A stretch of 64,000 nucleotides of DNA from Cervus elaphus (taxonomy: Eukaryota; Chordata; Mammalia; Artiodactyla; Cervidae), in contig NC_057847.1 of NCBI RefSeq assembly GCF_910594005.1, positions 54,417,501 to 54,481,500 on the forward strand. Direction: 5' to 3'. A program made the translations under genes and the position numbers. This document shows, in pieces, positions 48,348-60,030 of the stretch (position 1 is the first letter of the stretch; each line of letters opens with the position of its first letter). Under the pieces are notes generated by a model. The model had not been told where the DNA came from and did no database searches. It worked only from the letters and a program-made list of their open reading frames with translations.

Positions 48348-49464
48348 AAGTGGAGGAGAGGGACAACCTGGCATACTTTTCTCTCCTGTGATTATTCACA
48401 AAGCATGTTTGCATATACAACTCTTTGAATAAAGAAATCTACCTCACTTTATTTAATCTACTGCTTCCAAAGCTTACTGAAACACAGATTTTTTTTTTTT
48501 CATAGAATATGTTAAAATCTCAAGAAACTTGTATTTTCATGAACATACTTTTGGAAAAGGCACTTTTTGGCTTTGGGCTTCCCACCTGACAATTGAAGGG
48601 GTAAAACTGAATAATTTCTCTGGTCCCTATTAGGTGTCAAATTTATAAAAATCTCAATTGTGTGGTTACCAGAGTCAATGCCAGGGTGAAGGATGATTTT
48701 TCTGACAAAAAGTTGGTTAAAAAAAAAAAGTGTTTTTAATATGTGTGTTTATTATCCTTTAAACTCTCTCTCTCCATCTTATATTCCTTCAGACTCCTTT
48801 AGAAAATAATTTAAAATCCACACACTGTCCCTTAATTTTGAATTTAATTTAAACTTAATTTCTGTCGCAAGATAAAATGCATGTTAAATTTCCTGTACAG
48901 TATCCATTTAAAAATGTGTATATGGTAAGTCACAAGAAAACACACAAATTTCTCAAGGCTTTATGATGATTGCTGTAGTTGCCATTGCACCACCCTCCCA
49001 CCTCCACCCACTCAGCAGAGATCAGGAAGAATATTCTCTTAATTATTATTGTTTTGAAAAATTTATATGTATATATTTTTTTCTTTTCCCTGCTTCCTTC
49101 AATAGATAGAGTATGTGTTGTGTGCCCACAAAGTGGCAGGCACTGTGCTTCCCGCTCGGGATGCAGGAGGGAGCCAAGTGAGATGAGGGCCTTATCTGAT
49201 GATCTGAGAGCTTAGCAGAGTGAGGGACAATAATCAAGTAAGCTCAGAAACGAAACAGGAAAAGTTCAATGCAATCACATGCTACAAGGAATAGATATAC
49301 GGTGCCATCAGAGTACATAGTTGGAGGTTCGTCATAGGGAGAACAGTCAAGGAAGGCTTCCCTGAGGAAGTGGCGACTGAGCTGTGTGAAAAGGAAGATA
49401 GAAGTTTGCTGACAGTGAAAGAAAAGAGAGTATGCATGGACCACAAGATAATTCCACATTTATT
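48348..49464. other. Mostly unique; probable ancient LINE remnant at right
   Basis: 49115-49440 ('aagtggcaggcactgtgctt', 'aggaaggcttccctgaggaa') has the look of an old L2-class remnant, at low confidence. An A-run is at about 48720-48729 and a T-run at 48490-48500. No gene is recognised. Confidence 0.4.
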
Positions 49465-49769
49465 TTAGTTGTTGTTCAGTCACTAAGTCGTATCAGACTT
49501 AGTTTGCAACCCCAAGGACTGCAGCATGCCAGGCTTTCCTGTCCCATACTATCTCCCAGAGTTTGCTCAAATTCATGTCCATTGGGTCAATGATGCTATC
49601 CAGCCATCTCATCCTCTGTCACCCACTTCTCCTTCTGCCTTCAGTCTTTCCCGGCATCAGGGTCTTTTCTAATGAGTCAGCTCTTCACATCAGGTGGCCA
49701 AAAGTATTGGAGCTTCAACTTCAGCATCAGCCCTTCCAATGCATATTCAGGGTTGATTTCCTTTAGGAT
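49465..49769 (-). mobile_element. BovB 3' fragment (305 bp), minus strand
   Basis: 'ttgttgttcagtcactaagt' (3' end), 'ccaggctttcctgtcccata', 'caatgatgctatccagccat' and 'tggccaaaagtattggagct' are the reverse of BovB's last 300 bp. Its 3' end lacks a (ttcag)n tail and instead reads (gtt)n. The flanks 49452-49464 and 49770-49782 (ttccacat-t/g-tatt) match at 12 of 13 positions. Confidence 0.93.
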
Positions 49770-49782
49770 TTCCACATGTATT

Positions 49783-50274
49783 ACTGTACTTAATCTTCAC
49801 TTCTAATTCAACACATATTTATTGAGCTTCAGTTACATGCCAGACAAGGGGTAGACATTGGATCTCCCTTTGAAAGAGAGAGACTGGGTAGATTTAGCCC
49901 AGAGGGTAAGGTACCTGAGGTACCCAGAGGTTAAGTTACCTGAAAGAATCATAGTAATTTGTAACTAGTCAAGACCTCGGTTTTTATATTTCTACAAATG
50001 TCTTGGTGACAATATAACACTATATGCAACATTACATATATATGAGCAAAACAGTCTTTCAGACATTCATCACTTTCTTCCTTTTTGTGGGGGCAGGGGC
50101 ACTTTGGAGCAATGTTCACTCATTTATGTTATATTCTCAGGCTCACTAAGGGTTGGTACTAGAAGAATCCTTCCAACCACTTCATCTTACACATGGGGAA
50201 CCTGAATGACAACATCATATTTTAAATGTTACAATTCAGAGTCATCACTAAGGCAGACCTTTCTCTCATTTGTC
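49783..50274. other. Diverged sequence, possible MIR/L2 trace
   Basis: 'aacacatatttattgagctt' (49808) resembles an old LINE or MIR end. No gene is seen. Confidence 0.4.
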
Positions 50275-50289
50275 TAAGCTTAAATTCTT

Positions 50290-51304
50290 TTTTTTTTTTC
50301 ATTTATTTTTATTAGTTGGAGGCTAATTACTTTACAATATTGTAGTGGTTTTTGTCATACATCGACATGAATCAGCCATGGATTTACATGTATTCCCCAT
50401 CCCGATCCCCCCTCCCACCTCCCTCTCTACCCGATCCCTCTGGGTCTTCCCAGTGCACCAGGCCCGAGCACTTGTCTCATGCATCCAACCTGGGCTGGTG
50501 ATCTGTTTCACCCTAGATAATATACATGTTTTGATGCTGTTCTCTCGAAACATCCCACCCTCGCCTTCTCCCACAGAGTTCAAAAGTCTGTTCGGTACAT
50601 CTGTGTCTCTTTTTCTGTTTTGCATATAAGGTTATCATTACCATCTTTCTAAATTCCGTATATATGTGTTAGTATACTGTAATGGTCTTTATCTTTCTGG
50701 CTTACTTCACTCTGTATAATGGGCTCCAGTTTCATCCATCTCATTAGAACTGGTTCAAATGAATTCTTTTTAATGGCTGAGTAATATTCCATGGTGTATA
50801 TGTACCACAGCTTCCTTATCCATTCGTCTGCTGATGGGCATCTAGGTTGCTTCCATGTCCTGGCTGTTATAAACAGTGCTGAGATGAACATTGGGGTGCA
50901 CGTGTCTCTTTCAGATCTGGTTTCCTCAGTGTGTATGCCCAGGAGTGGGATTGCTGGGTCATATGGCAGTTCTGTTTCCAGTTTTTTAAGGAATCTCCAC
51001 ACTGTTCTCCATAGCGGCTGTACTAGTTTGCATTCCCACCAACAGTGTAAGAGGGTTCCCTTTTCTCCACACCCTCTCCAGCATTTATTGCTTGTAGACT
51101 TTTGGATAGCAGCCATCCTGACTGGCGTGTAATGGTACCTCATTGTGGTTTTGATTTACATTTCTCTGATAATGAATGATGTTGAGTATCTTTTCTTGTG
51201 TTTGTTAGCCATCTGTATGTCTTCTTTGGAGAAATGTCTGTTTAGTTCTTTGGCCCATTTTTTGATTGGGTCATTTATTTTTCTGGAATTGAGCTGCAGG
51301 AGTT
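50290..51304 (-). mobile_element. Young 5'-truncated ruminant L1 (1.0 kb) with 15-bp target duplication
   Basis: Minus-strand L1 made of the end of ORF2 and the 3'UTR. The poly(A) appears as a T-run at about 50289-50300. On the minus strand 51143-50649 stays open for 164 codons to the natural ORF2 stop and contains the C-terminal Cys-rich region (residues CWRGCGEKGTLLHCWWECKL) and 'WYIYTMEYYSAIKKN'. One nonsense codon, TAA at 51158-51156, sits where L1 relatives have a sense codon before 'IKTTMRYH'; upstream of it the frame is open again to the truncation. The direct repeat taagcttaaattctt (50275-50289 and 51305-51319) is perfect over 15 bp, pointing to a recent insertion. Confidence 0.96.
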
Positions 51305-51319
51305 TAAGCTTAAATTCTT

Positions 51320-52054
51320 ATTGCATGTATCATGGATCAGAGTTGAAAGATCACCCCCAGCAAATCTCAGGATAACATTCAATAATATAGTTGGTTCGTT
51401 AGGCAAATGGAAATTCTCTTCACAAAGCCACCATCTTAGAGAAAGTTGGCTATGCCACTTAGTGATGAGGCAGAAGGTGTCTATTCTAAAGCTCTCAGTG
51501 TTCTACTGCATATAATATTGGGCACACTGCAGTTGCTTCTTATTTTGGAAAGTACTCAATATTGGAAAACTATTTAAAAGGAGACTCCACCACTTTATCT
51601 TGTGTTTTTGAAAGTTCTTTTGATATTCAGAGTTGTATTAATACTTGCTTTTCAACTACTAAAGAAGAAAAAAATTTTAGAAATAGAATTAGATATGAAA
51701 CTGTGAGTAACATGCTCTATGTCTCCCTGTGATGGCATCTGCCATTGGGTCACTATGTCACCATAACTGTGAGGAATAACTCTTAGATTCTTCACTGTCT
51801 CATTCAAAACTGTTTTGATGACATTTTCAAGCTGTTTGCCCTTTAATTATCAGTCTCTCTCTCCACCCTCTCTCTATATATGTATATGTTAAATGCCATG
51901 AAATAAGTCTCAAAATACAATGAAGAAACTCCTATAATTATTACCAATAATTATCACAGAATAATTATTCTTGGTTATTGAGTTTTTATTATATTCACGA
52001 TGAGTGATAATGAAAAATATTTTTTTATTGGGGAAAGAAGCAGGTGGGGTTAAG
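51320..52054. other. Unique AT-rich DNA
   Basis: No gene is recognised. A CT/TA-rich patch is at 51853-51890 and an imperfect AT hairpin around 51942-51974. Confidence 0.5.
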
Positions 52055-52262
52055 AAAAAACATTTCTTGAGCACTTACCATTCTTTAGGCATAGCCATTA
52101 TAATTTAATTCGCAAAAAATGTAGACATTATCAACATTCTTATGATACAGAAACTGAGGCTCAGAGAGATTGATTTTTTGACCAAGGGTCACATAGTAAG
52201 TGGCAAAGCTGAGATTTGAACCAAGTGCTTCTAATTTCAAGTCAATACTCTCTCTGAAATGG
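52055..52262 (-). mobile_element. MIR SINE, minus strand
   Basis: 'cttgagcacttaccattctt', 'atgatacagaaactgaggct', 'cagagagattgattttttga' and 'gctgagatttgaaccaagtg' are in reverse-MIR order. Confidence 0.8.
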
Positions 52263-52855
52263 AAGCAGTAAAATATTTTTCTTCTAAAATCATCTAGCTA
52301 TTGAAGTGTTGTGTTGCAGAAAGATGTAATGAGAATTGAACCATCAAGTTGTTATCAGGAGCTTTCTGTATCCATTTTACCAAATTGCCAGAATTCCAGA
52401 ATCCTTTTCTCTTTTTGTCTGAATGCATTACACATGTCTAAGAAGGTTTGATAATAACATAGAAAATTGTTTTTCTTAGGGATTGATGAGTATTATATTA
52501 CATCTTAAGATGGTTATCTGAAACGTGTCTGTGGAAGATTGTACATAAAATTTAAGAAGGGATGTTCTTCAAGGTTTAAACAGAACAGAGTGACCCCTGG
52601 TAGTTTGTTTGTTAGTTTTCTGTCCCTGCCCCTGTGGCCTTCAGCATCTCCTCCTGGCATCTATGATACTTTGGGGCCACCACCAGGTCCCTCCCTCTAT
52701 CTGAGATGCTCACCACCCCCCAGACCTTAAGACAAGCCAGCTTTGAGTGGAGGGTGAGAGGACCCCAGCCCAGAGAGTGTCCATGCTTATGATGGTCCAT
52801 TCAGCGCTGAAGGACAGCTCCTTGTGTGTAAATAGTCAATATCTGTCATTTCAAT
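52263..52855. other. Unique DNA, no gene recognised
   Basis: Overlapping ORFs on both strands (52539-52730 plus, 52612-52800 minus) occupy a C-rich patch; neither shows a domain. Confidence 0.5.
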
Positions 52856-53409
52856 TTTGTCCAAAAAAGTACTGAGATAAAATTCAAATAAATTAAAATT
52901 AACTATTTTTAAATAAACAGTGCAGTGGCATTTAGTCTATTCTGTGTACAGCCATCACTTCAATCTAGCTTCAAAACATTTCCATCGCTATAAAGAACAC
53001 ATGTACACCCATGGCTGATTCATGTGAATGTGCGGCAAAAACCACCACAATATTGTAAAATAATTAGCCTCCAATTAAAATTAAAAAAAAAAAAAAGCCC
53101 GTACCCCTAAACAGTTTCTCCACATCCCTTCCTTCTTCTCAGCCCTAGCAATGGCCAGTCTGTGTTCTGTGTCTGTGGATTTATCTATTCGTATGAATGG
53201 AATCACACGATAGGGGATTTTCTTCTTTGGTCTGGCTAGAACCCTTAGCATAATGCTTTTCGGAGTCCATCCACCAGTCATCGCGGGTCAGTACTTCATT
53301 CCTTTTTATGGCTGAATAATATTCCATGGCCTGTGTATATATGCCATTTGTTTATCTATTGATGGGCTTTTGGGCTGTTTCTACCTTGAGGCTATTTATT
53401 GAACATACT
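52856..53409 (-). mobile_element. Old mammalian L1 3' end, minus strand, carrying two later insertions
   Basis: 'cagtgcagtggcatttagtc', 'gccatcacttcaatctagc', then after the insert 'ccctagcaatggccagtctg', 'cttcattcctttttatggct', 'gaataatattccatgg' and 'tgggcttttgggctgtttct' follow the order of old L1 3' regions in reverse. A ruminant L1 tail (53007-53096) interrupts it and a Bov-tA follows at 53420. Confidence 0.7.
53007..53096 (+). mobile_element. Ruminant L1 3'-end fragment with poly(A), nested
   Basis: 'acccatggctgattcatgtg', 'gcggcaaaaaccaccacaat', 'attagcctccaattaaaatt' and an A14 tail match the last ~75 bp of the L1 whose reverse is seen at 50290. Flanking 'gtacaccc'/'gtacccc' may be a decayed target duplication. 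Confidence 0.88.
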
Positions 53410-53419
53410 ATCTGTAATT

Positions 53420-53637
53420 GGGCTTCTTTGGGGGCTCAGTGGTAAAGAACTCATCTGCCAATTCATGAGCCACAGGAGAGGCAGGTTCGATCCCTGGGTC
53501 AGGAATACCCCCGGAGGAGAAAATGGCAAGCCACTCCAGTATTTTTGCCTGGAGAATCCCATGGATGGAGGATCCTGGTGGGTTACAGTCCTTGGGGTTG
53601 CAAAGAGACGGACTCGACTGTGTCTGAGCACAAGTGC
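53420..53637 (+). mobile_element. Bov-tA SINE with 10-bp target duplication
   Basis: Head 'gggcttctttgggggctcag'; intact B box ggttcgatccc at 53484-53494; body 'ccactccagtatttttgcct'; tail 'gactcgactgtgtctgagca'. Flanks atctgtaatt (53410-53419) and atctataatt (53638-53647) match at 9 of 10. Confidence 0.95.
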
Positions 53638-53647
53638 ATCTATAATT

Positions 53648-55442
53648 AATGACCCACTCCCCAAAAACACCTATTGCAAAACTTCTATAAATTGGGCAGC
53701 TTACAATTAGGGCTGAACCTGCCATTAAGTTCTTTTTGATGCTGACTCACTGAAATGTATTGTTATGTTACTTTGATAAAAGATATAAATGTATATGTTA
53801 CATGTACCAAAAATATACATATCTTTTAAATGTAATATGTAGTTATTTACTATGTTTTTGTTTGTGTTTAGTACTTAATTTAGTAGAATTATGCAATGTC
53901 TGTTTGGGTCCTTCAGGTTAGAGACACAAAAATAAGCTCTTCCCCAAAGCTGTAGTCACCAAAAGCGTTAAATATACTGTTTTGTCAATTAGTAGAGAAA
54001 GGCTCTTGAAAACATTAAATTATCTGGCATGTCTACATATATAATAATTATGCAGCCAAATCTTTTCCTTTTGAAACAATTTATACATTACATAAACCTA
54101 AGTTTCTCATCCAAGTATCATTTCAAGAGAGGCAGGCTTGAATAATGGAGGCAATGGGGAAACATAATATTACGATAATGTTCTTTGGTGCGGTTTGGAA
54201 GGTTTTAGGAAACATTTGGAACTATTTTTCTCGTAAAGTCACTTAACTATTGAAGTGTTATGATAGCATTTTCCTCTGCATTGTATACAATACAAAAGGA
54301 GTCCAGTTAAAGGAGACATCAACTCTAAATATTCCTCTTAGAGGGATTTCCACCAACCAAGAAATTACATGCTCTGATTTCCTTGTATTAATTTAATAAA
54401 AGTTTGAAGGGAAATAAGGAAGGGCTAGGTGATTTAGGGTGTCCCCTTTGCCTTCACATGTCAGTTTCTTTGCAGCTTTATTTAACAGAACTACATCAAA
54501 TTCTCAAATGGATGAAAAAGGACCTGAATTTTCAGCATAAAAATGCACTGACTAAATTGGTGTGATTTTTTTTAAGGAATATTTTTAACTAGATTATAAG
54601 CCAGAACTGTTGAAATGAAGAAAATGTTTAAACTTTTCTTTTACTTACACCATCATTTTTGGCCTCTTTGAAGCTTGACAGATATGTGCCTCAAAAGTTT
54701 TAAACATCTGTCAAGTGTTAAATTAAGTTCCCTTGTGAGTTGACAACCATTATGTTCTTTGCATTTGACATATAGATACTAAGAGGTAATTGTTTCCTAT
54801 TATAAAATAGCTATGGCCTTTCTATCATTTTAAATTATATCACTGATTAAAAGTGTAATGCTTTTTAAAGATATATAATCTGTTGAATGAGGAAATGAAA
54901 GCTCTTTCATGCATGCTTTTAAGAAGTGTAGAATATTTTTGTTATGTTTGAGCTTAAGAACAACCATTTCTGTTGAGGGCTGCCATGCTATCTATTCTCA
55001 GAGATGACTAGAGGATATGGCTGTGCTATGCATCAGAATGGATGAAATTCCTCGTTAGTGAACGTTGGGGAAAGTACTTGAGAGATCAGACCTCAAGAGA
55101 AGGGTATTCATTTCAGGCGGTCACTAACATGGTCGTTCCCAACTCTTCCTCTCCTAAAAGCAAAAACAAAACAGGAGAAAACAATAGCTCAGGCACCAGG
55201 TAAAGCAGACAGAGGAATTCTCTGAACTACATTGATTTTAAATGGAATTCCACTAAAAATGAAACATGCTTTGTGATAGCAGTTTGAGTGGAGGACAATA
55301 AGTGTCAATAACTTCAGTCAAACCAGTGAGATAGTTTTCCATTTTCAAGTGGAATTTTCTGAGAAAATGAACTGGAGATGGGATCCAGAGACCAATACCT
55401 CTCATTCTCTGGCAACCTTGACTGAAAAAAGTGAAGCCCTTT
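53648..55442. other. Unique AT-rich DNA, no gene recognised
   Basis: No repeat family or exon can be assigned across 1.8 kb. The left part is especially TA-rich (53750-53880). Confidence 0.5.
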
Positions 55443-55443
55443 T

Positions 55444-55643
55444 GGGCTTCCCAGGTGGTTCAGTTGGTAAAGAAACTGCCTGCAATGCAGGAGACCCAGG
55501 TTCAATCCCTGGGTTGGGCAGATCCCCTGGGGAAAGAAATGGCAATTCACTGCAGTAATCTTCCTGGGAAATCCCATGGACAGAGGAGCTTCGTGGGCTA
55601 CAGTCCACGGGGCCACAAGAGTTGAACACGACTTAGCAACTAA
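55444..55643 (+). mobile_element. Bov-tA SINE
   Basis: Head 'gggcttcccaggtggttcag', B-box-like 'ggttcaatccctgg', body 'ggcaattcactgcagtaatc' and tail 'gttgaacacgacttagcaac'. Four overlapping ORFs here are products of the SINE. Confidence 0.95.
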
Positions 55644-56892
55644 ACCCCTAGGCCAGTAGTAATTGTCTGAAGTCCAACGGAAATCAGAGGGTTAACTGTT
55701 TCTGCGCCAGGCTTAGTGCTACATGATGCAGCACAAAAGGAAGCTCCCTGGAGTTTCTAGCAGGAGGCAAATAATGGCTGAGGGCTGTGCTGTGGTGTGT
55801 GTGTGTGTGCGTGTGGTCGAAACACCCAACCTTGCTAGGGGCGTTTAATCAAAAGCCTGGAGCCAGACTTGCACAGCTCTGTCTAGGACTTGCTTCTCAC
55901 TTGTTGAGAGGTTTAGAAAATCATCCTAGAATCTTTCATTGGTCAGTATCTTAGTGCATTTGGGGCGACGGCTCTGCCTGTTAATACATTTTACCTCAGG
56001 AAGATACAAAGTTTTACGTCCTCACTATACCTATTCACCCTGATTCTGCCCTCTTGAACAGAGAACAAGCAACAGAAAACCCACGGGCTCGGTGCCTGTG
56101 AGAATCCTGTCTGTACGAAGATTTGCTCTTCCTTTGTTCTACATCCACATGGCTACAATCATACCCTGAAGTCCTGCTTTCAGACACCTTCTCCCCTCCT
56201 TTATGTCTCTCTTCAATTAGCCACTATCTTATAATCCATAATACTTTTGTGCTTTCCACATTGTCTTTTCCATGGGATCATGCCTATCTGGTCGCTCAGG
56301 TTTAGAAATGTTTCTCTAACCTAAGCTTTTACCAAATCCTATTGTCTCCATATTTTTTTCCTCTGTTTCTAAGTGTTTCACAATGCTTACTGGCCACTTT
56401 CTTTCAAGTTCCTGATCATTTCCACATCCCCTACTCATCCCTCCATCTCAGTTTGTCTGATTTAAGTCCAGAAAAGTAGTTTCCCTACTTGCTTCATCTG
56501 CCTTCTTAGAGCTTAAACTCTTAGCAAAGCAAGTCAAGAATGTATCCAGTGTTGTGTGTTTGCCAAGTAAGACTTCCAGATGGTGTCCTCATGGTTGAAG
56601 TCCCTCACTACAACTGTATATTTACTTCTGTGCCCATTTTGTAATCTCTGTTACCAAACCATATCCTTTACCTGACCTGGCAGTCTGGAGTGCACTTATT
56701 TAAAAAAATAAAAAAGAAAATCCTCATCATTTTCTCTCTTTTCTCTGAAACACTTCCACTCTTGGGTCTATAATCTACATGATCTTTGTGATCTACATAG
56801 TCCTCTCCTTTGAACAAATCCTTTTTCCTCTGGACAAAGTTTTCCTGTCGGCCAGGGTTTATTCTTAACAGTAGCACTTTTACTAAAAAGCT
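55644..56892. other. Unique DNA, no gene recognised
   Basis: A TG patch lies at 55793-55816. Pyrimidine-rich 56120-56680 may hold an old LINE remnant; it is unassigned. Confidence 0.45.
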
Positions 56893-57115
56893 AGTATTTA
56901 TTAAATGATTACTATGTGCCACATTCAGTGCTAGGTTATTATCATCTGTGAGTTCGTATGTTAAGCTAACAGTAATTCCTGTGGTATAGTATAAATCTCT
57001 CCATTTTACCTATGAAGAAATTGAGGCTTGGGAAAGTGAAGAAACTTGCCCAAGGCTACTTTGCTAACAAGTGATAAGGCCGGGATTTGTACCTAGAATT
57101 CTCATATTCCAGACC
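56893..57115 (-). mobile_element. MIR SINE, minus strand
   Basis: 'gattactatgtgccacattc', 'acctatgaagaaattgaggc', 'gaaacttgcccaaggctact' and 'gccgggatttgtacctagaa' are in reverse-MIR order. Confidence 0.82.
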
Positions 57116-57132
57116 TGGCATTTTTAATCAAT

Positions 57133-57330
57133 CCCAATGTCTCAGCAGTAAAGAATCTGCCTGCCAATGCAGGAGATGCGAGTTCAATCCCTGGGTCAGA
57201 AAGATTCCCTGGAGGAGGAAATGGCAACCCACTCCAGTATTCTTGCAGTCCCATTGACAGAGGAGCCTGGCAGGCTACAGTCCATAGGGTCACAAAGAGT
57301 TAGACATGACTAGGCAACTGAGCACACACA
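57133..57330 (+). mobile_element. Bov-tA SINE, head clipped
   Basis: Starts in the head at 'tctcagcagtaaagaatctg'. B-box-like 'agttcaatccctgg', body 'aatggcaacccactccagta', with an 8-bp-scale deletion after 'ttcttgc', and tail 'agagttagacatgactaggc'. Confidence 0.92.
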
Positions 57331-57850
57331 TAGCCCTTAAGGGCACACCTTATTGCATGAAAATTCCAAGTTAACACTCTCTCATTCAAAGTTTGTGCAT
57401 GGGTGTACAGACCCCTTAGGCTCACCATTTTTATTCTAGTTGGTTTCTCTTTAATTTTTCCCTGAAACTTTCTGGGCATTTTTTTACCACTTGCTGCTTT
57501 GTTTTATCCTCCATGGTTTCAGATTTTACAACTGTGTCTGAGTGTTTTTCTCCCTCTCTTCCTTCCAAAATTTAGCTTAGAGTCTTTTTGATGATACTGG
57601 CAAATTAGAGATATTCTTTCCTGGCTTCATGAAAAACACTTTTTCTGATGTATTCTTCCCTTCGTTGGCATTTATAAAACCAACTCTCAGCACTGTCCAT
57701 GTAGTCACCAGTTTATGTCTTATGTCCTATTTTCTCTTCTAGGTTTATGACCTTCTGTTTTAAAAAGAGATAAACACCAGGCATCCATACCCTCCCACCA
57801 CACCCTCTCCCCCACCCCCCCAAAGTCCTTGAATTTTTTTCCGAGGTGGC
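57331..57850. other. No feature recognised
   Basis: Pyrimidine-rich diverged sequence with a C-rich patch at 57789-57824. Nothing assignable. Confidence 0.4.
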
Positions 57851-57854
57851 AGTT

Positions 57855-58015
57855 ATAACAGTTCTCAACTCTGGTGGCACATTAAAATCACCTGATATGA
57901 ACAAATACCAGAGCCAGGCTCCCACCCAGATCAGTTGAATCAAAGTCTCTGGGGATGGGTCTGAGACATTCCTAGTATTTTAAAACTCTCCAGTATTTTA
58001 AAACTTCCGCTATGC
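57855..58015 (+). mobile_element. MER5A-type hAT (Charlie) remnant
   Basis: 'cagttctcaactctggtggc', 'acattaaaatcacctgatat' and 'gaatcaaagtctctggggat' match the left and central MER5A phrases. The right inverted repeat is not readable, and a short direct repeat of 'ctagtattttaaaactctc' type sits near 57970-58005. Confidence 0.75.
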
Positions 58016-58796
58016 AACCACAGTAAGATCCACAGCCTTATGAGCTTTGTCTGGCAGTAGCATTCATTCCCACTGGAATGAACAGGAGTGGGTGCGTTTT
58101 ATGAGTCTGAGCAGGCTCCTTCTCCCACTAATATTCATGCTGCAGAAAGACAACGTGTCTCCTACTTAGCTTGGCTACAGCTTTGCTCCCAGGAATGAAT
58201 AAGTTCTGTGAGGATTGTCTTCTGACTGCAATTAGTAAAAGCATTGTGCCTACCTCCTAGGGCTCTGTAGTGCCTCTGCAGCCACCCTCCACGGAGAGCC
58301 AGAACCTTTGGTGTCCTTCCAACCACGCTTTTCTTCCCATCTCTCTGGGAGCACATTCTTTCACTGACTCTTCCCTTGTCATTTCTTTTTACTCTGCTTT
58401 GTCGACATCTTTTTCCAATCGTATTGCCTTCTAAGAAGACCTCCTGCTTCTGTTTTGATCTAGGTCAGAGAGACATTCTAAAATCTGTTCAGCTTCTCCA
58501 GCAGGAAACAGATTGACGGGTAGGGTAGACCCAACTAGGCAAGAGCATATACAAAAATATTATCTGTGAGATGTGACTCCTGTTTTCTGGGGCTTGCTTT
58601 TTAGTTGAGGAGGAAAAATGAAGGTATGTGAAAGCAACAGAGCATGCATAGTCATTAATATTCAGGAGTCTCAGAGAAGGCACTTTGAAGAAGGTGGGTC
58701 TTGAACTGAAGCTTTTAGGGTAAGAATAGGAGGGAACCTTGGTTTGATTGAGCAGTGTCAGCAAAAGTGCAGCAATGACATTCAGTATGGATTACA
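58016..58796. other. Diverged sequence, no gene recognised
   Basis: 58630-58760 ('agaaggcactttgaagaagg', 'ggtcttgaactgaagctttt') looks like an old L2-class remnant. Otherwise nothing is assigned. The 91-codon minus ORF at 58489-58764 is unsupported. Confidence 0.4.
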
Positions 58797-60030
58797 TGGG
58801 AGGATTGATCACGATGGCGGACTAGGAAGATATGGATCTCACCTCCTCCCCATGAACACATCAAAAATGTGTCTATGTGTGGAAAAATCATGACTGAAAA
58901 CTGAATGGAAACTGGAAGAAATTATCTACACATAATTGGATGAAAAAGGAAGAAAAGTGATTGGGTTAAGACTTATGACCCTGGAAGGAAAAGGGCAGAG
59001 ACCTGCCCTGGGGAGTGAGTGGTGAGAGCCACAGACTGGACACCCCAGTTCTGGGGTCTTACACAGGGGAGATGAACCCCCTTGTCTGGTTGGAAGCTGT
59101 ATGGGAATAACGGGGGGCTGCAGGAAACCTGGACTTTGCTCACCAGGAGAGAGTGGGGAGAGGACACAGAGTGGACAGTGCAGAGAGAGGACAGTTCTCT
59201 CTGGTTGCCAAGTTCCCAGGCCGAGGGAACACTCCAGTCCTGCTCACTCCACCGGGCAGCATGGATGGGACCTAGGGTTGCAAAGCCTGGAGAGAAAGCC
59301 TGTCTGTGGGACACAGAGTGGATCCTGGTCCCAGGAAAGAGTGTTTGCTCAAGCAGCACACCAGAAGTCACCCCACCACAGCTCATGCCCATGCATGCTG
59401 AGAGAGTTCACACAAGCCCCACCTGCCCTACCGTGAGGCTCCACAGCCAAGCAGAGGTAGCGGAAGCTAACAGCAGCTATCCGCTGTGAGGGACAAAGGA
59501 GACTCGCACCTGAGGCTGTATTGGAGCAAAGCAAGGGAAACAGTCGCAGGCACAGGCAGTGCATGAAGGACAGCTTGGACCTTTGGCTATAGCGACAGGA
59601 GCCAGGAGTCTGTATTAACCTCCCTTCCTTCAACACTCCATCTCCTCTGGGGCAAGATTCCTGCTGCTGGGAGAGGAGACAACTTCCACTTAAAAGGAAC
59701 AGAACCAATCAGAGCCCGAGCCTGAGGGCTTCAGCTCCAGCTATAAGGGACCAGATCCCATCCCCAGTAGAGCATCGAGGGCCACTGAGCAGAGAGGAAG
59801 TCCCACCTCACACCCAGCTCCAGCTGTAGCCCCTGCACCCCCAGCCTCCGTCCCCACAAAGATGATAGCTGCCAGCACACCTTGAGGAAAGGTGTGACTG
59901 CATCCACATCAGATGCAGCTCTCCCGTCAAAGGCATTGGACACATGCAGTCTACATAGGGGCGCGCCCACGGAGCAACACCCCTTCAGGATCCCAGTAGG
60001 TAACTGTTTCACCTGAATTCAGAGTCAGAG
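58797..60030 (+). promoter_or_regulatory. L1 5'UTR / internal promoter remnant with YY1-like site
   Basis: L1 5'UTRs act as internal RNA polymerase II promoters. The sequence 'cgatggcgg' at 58812-58820, within 25 bp of the element start, matches the ATGGCGG core of the YY1 site found at the start of many L1s. The long ORFs on both strands here (58973-59392, 59082-59489, 59349-59708) come from its GC-rich composition. Present activity is unlikely given decay. Confidence 0.6.

Noticed and set aside
53484..53494. tRNA-like B box (ggttcgatccc) suggesting a tRNA gene
   Set aside because: It belongs to a Bov-tA SINE head. No cloverleaf, anticodon arm or acceptor stem can be drawn; the same applies to the CHR SINEs.
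58973..59708. Overlapping ORFs of 111-139 codons on both strands
   Set aside because: They lie in the L1 5'UTR. GC-rich sequence lacks stops, and no domain or splice context is visible.
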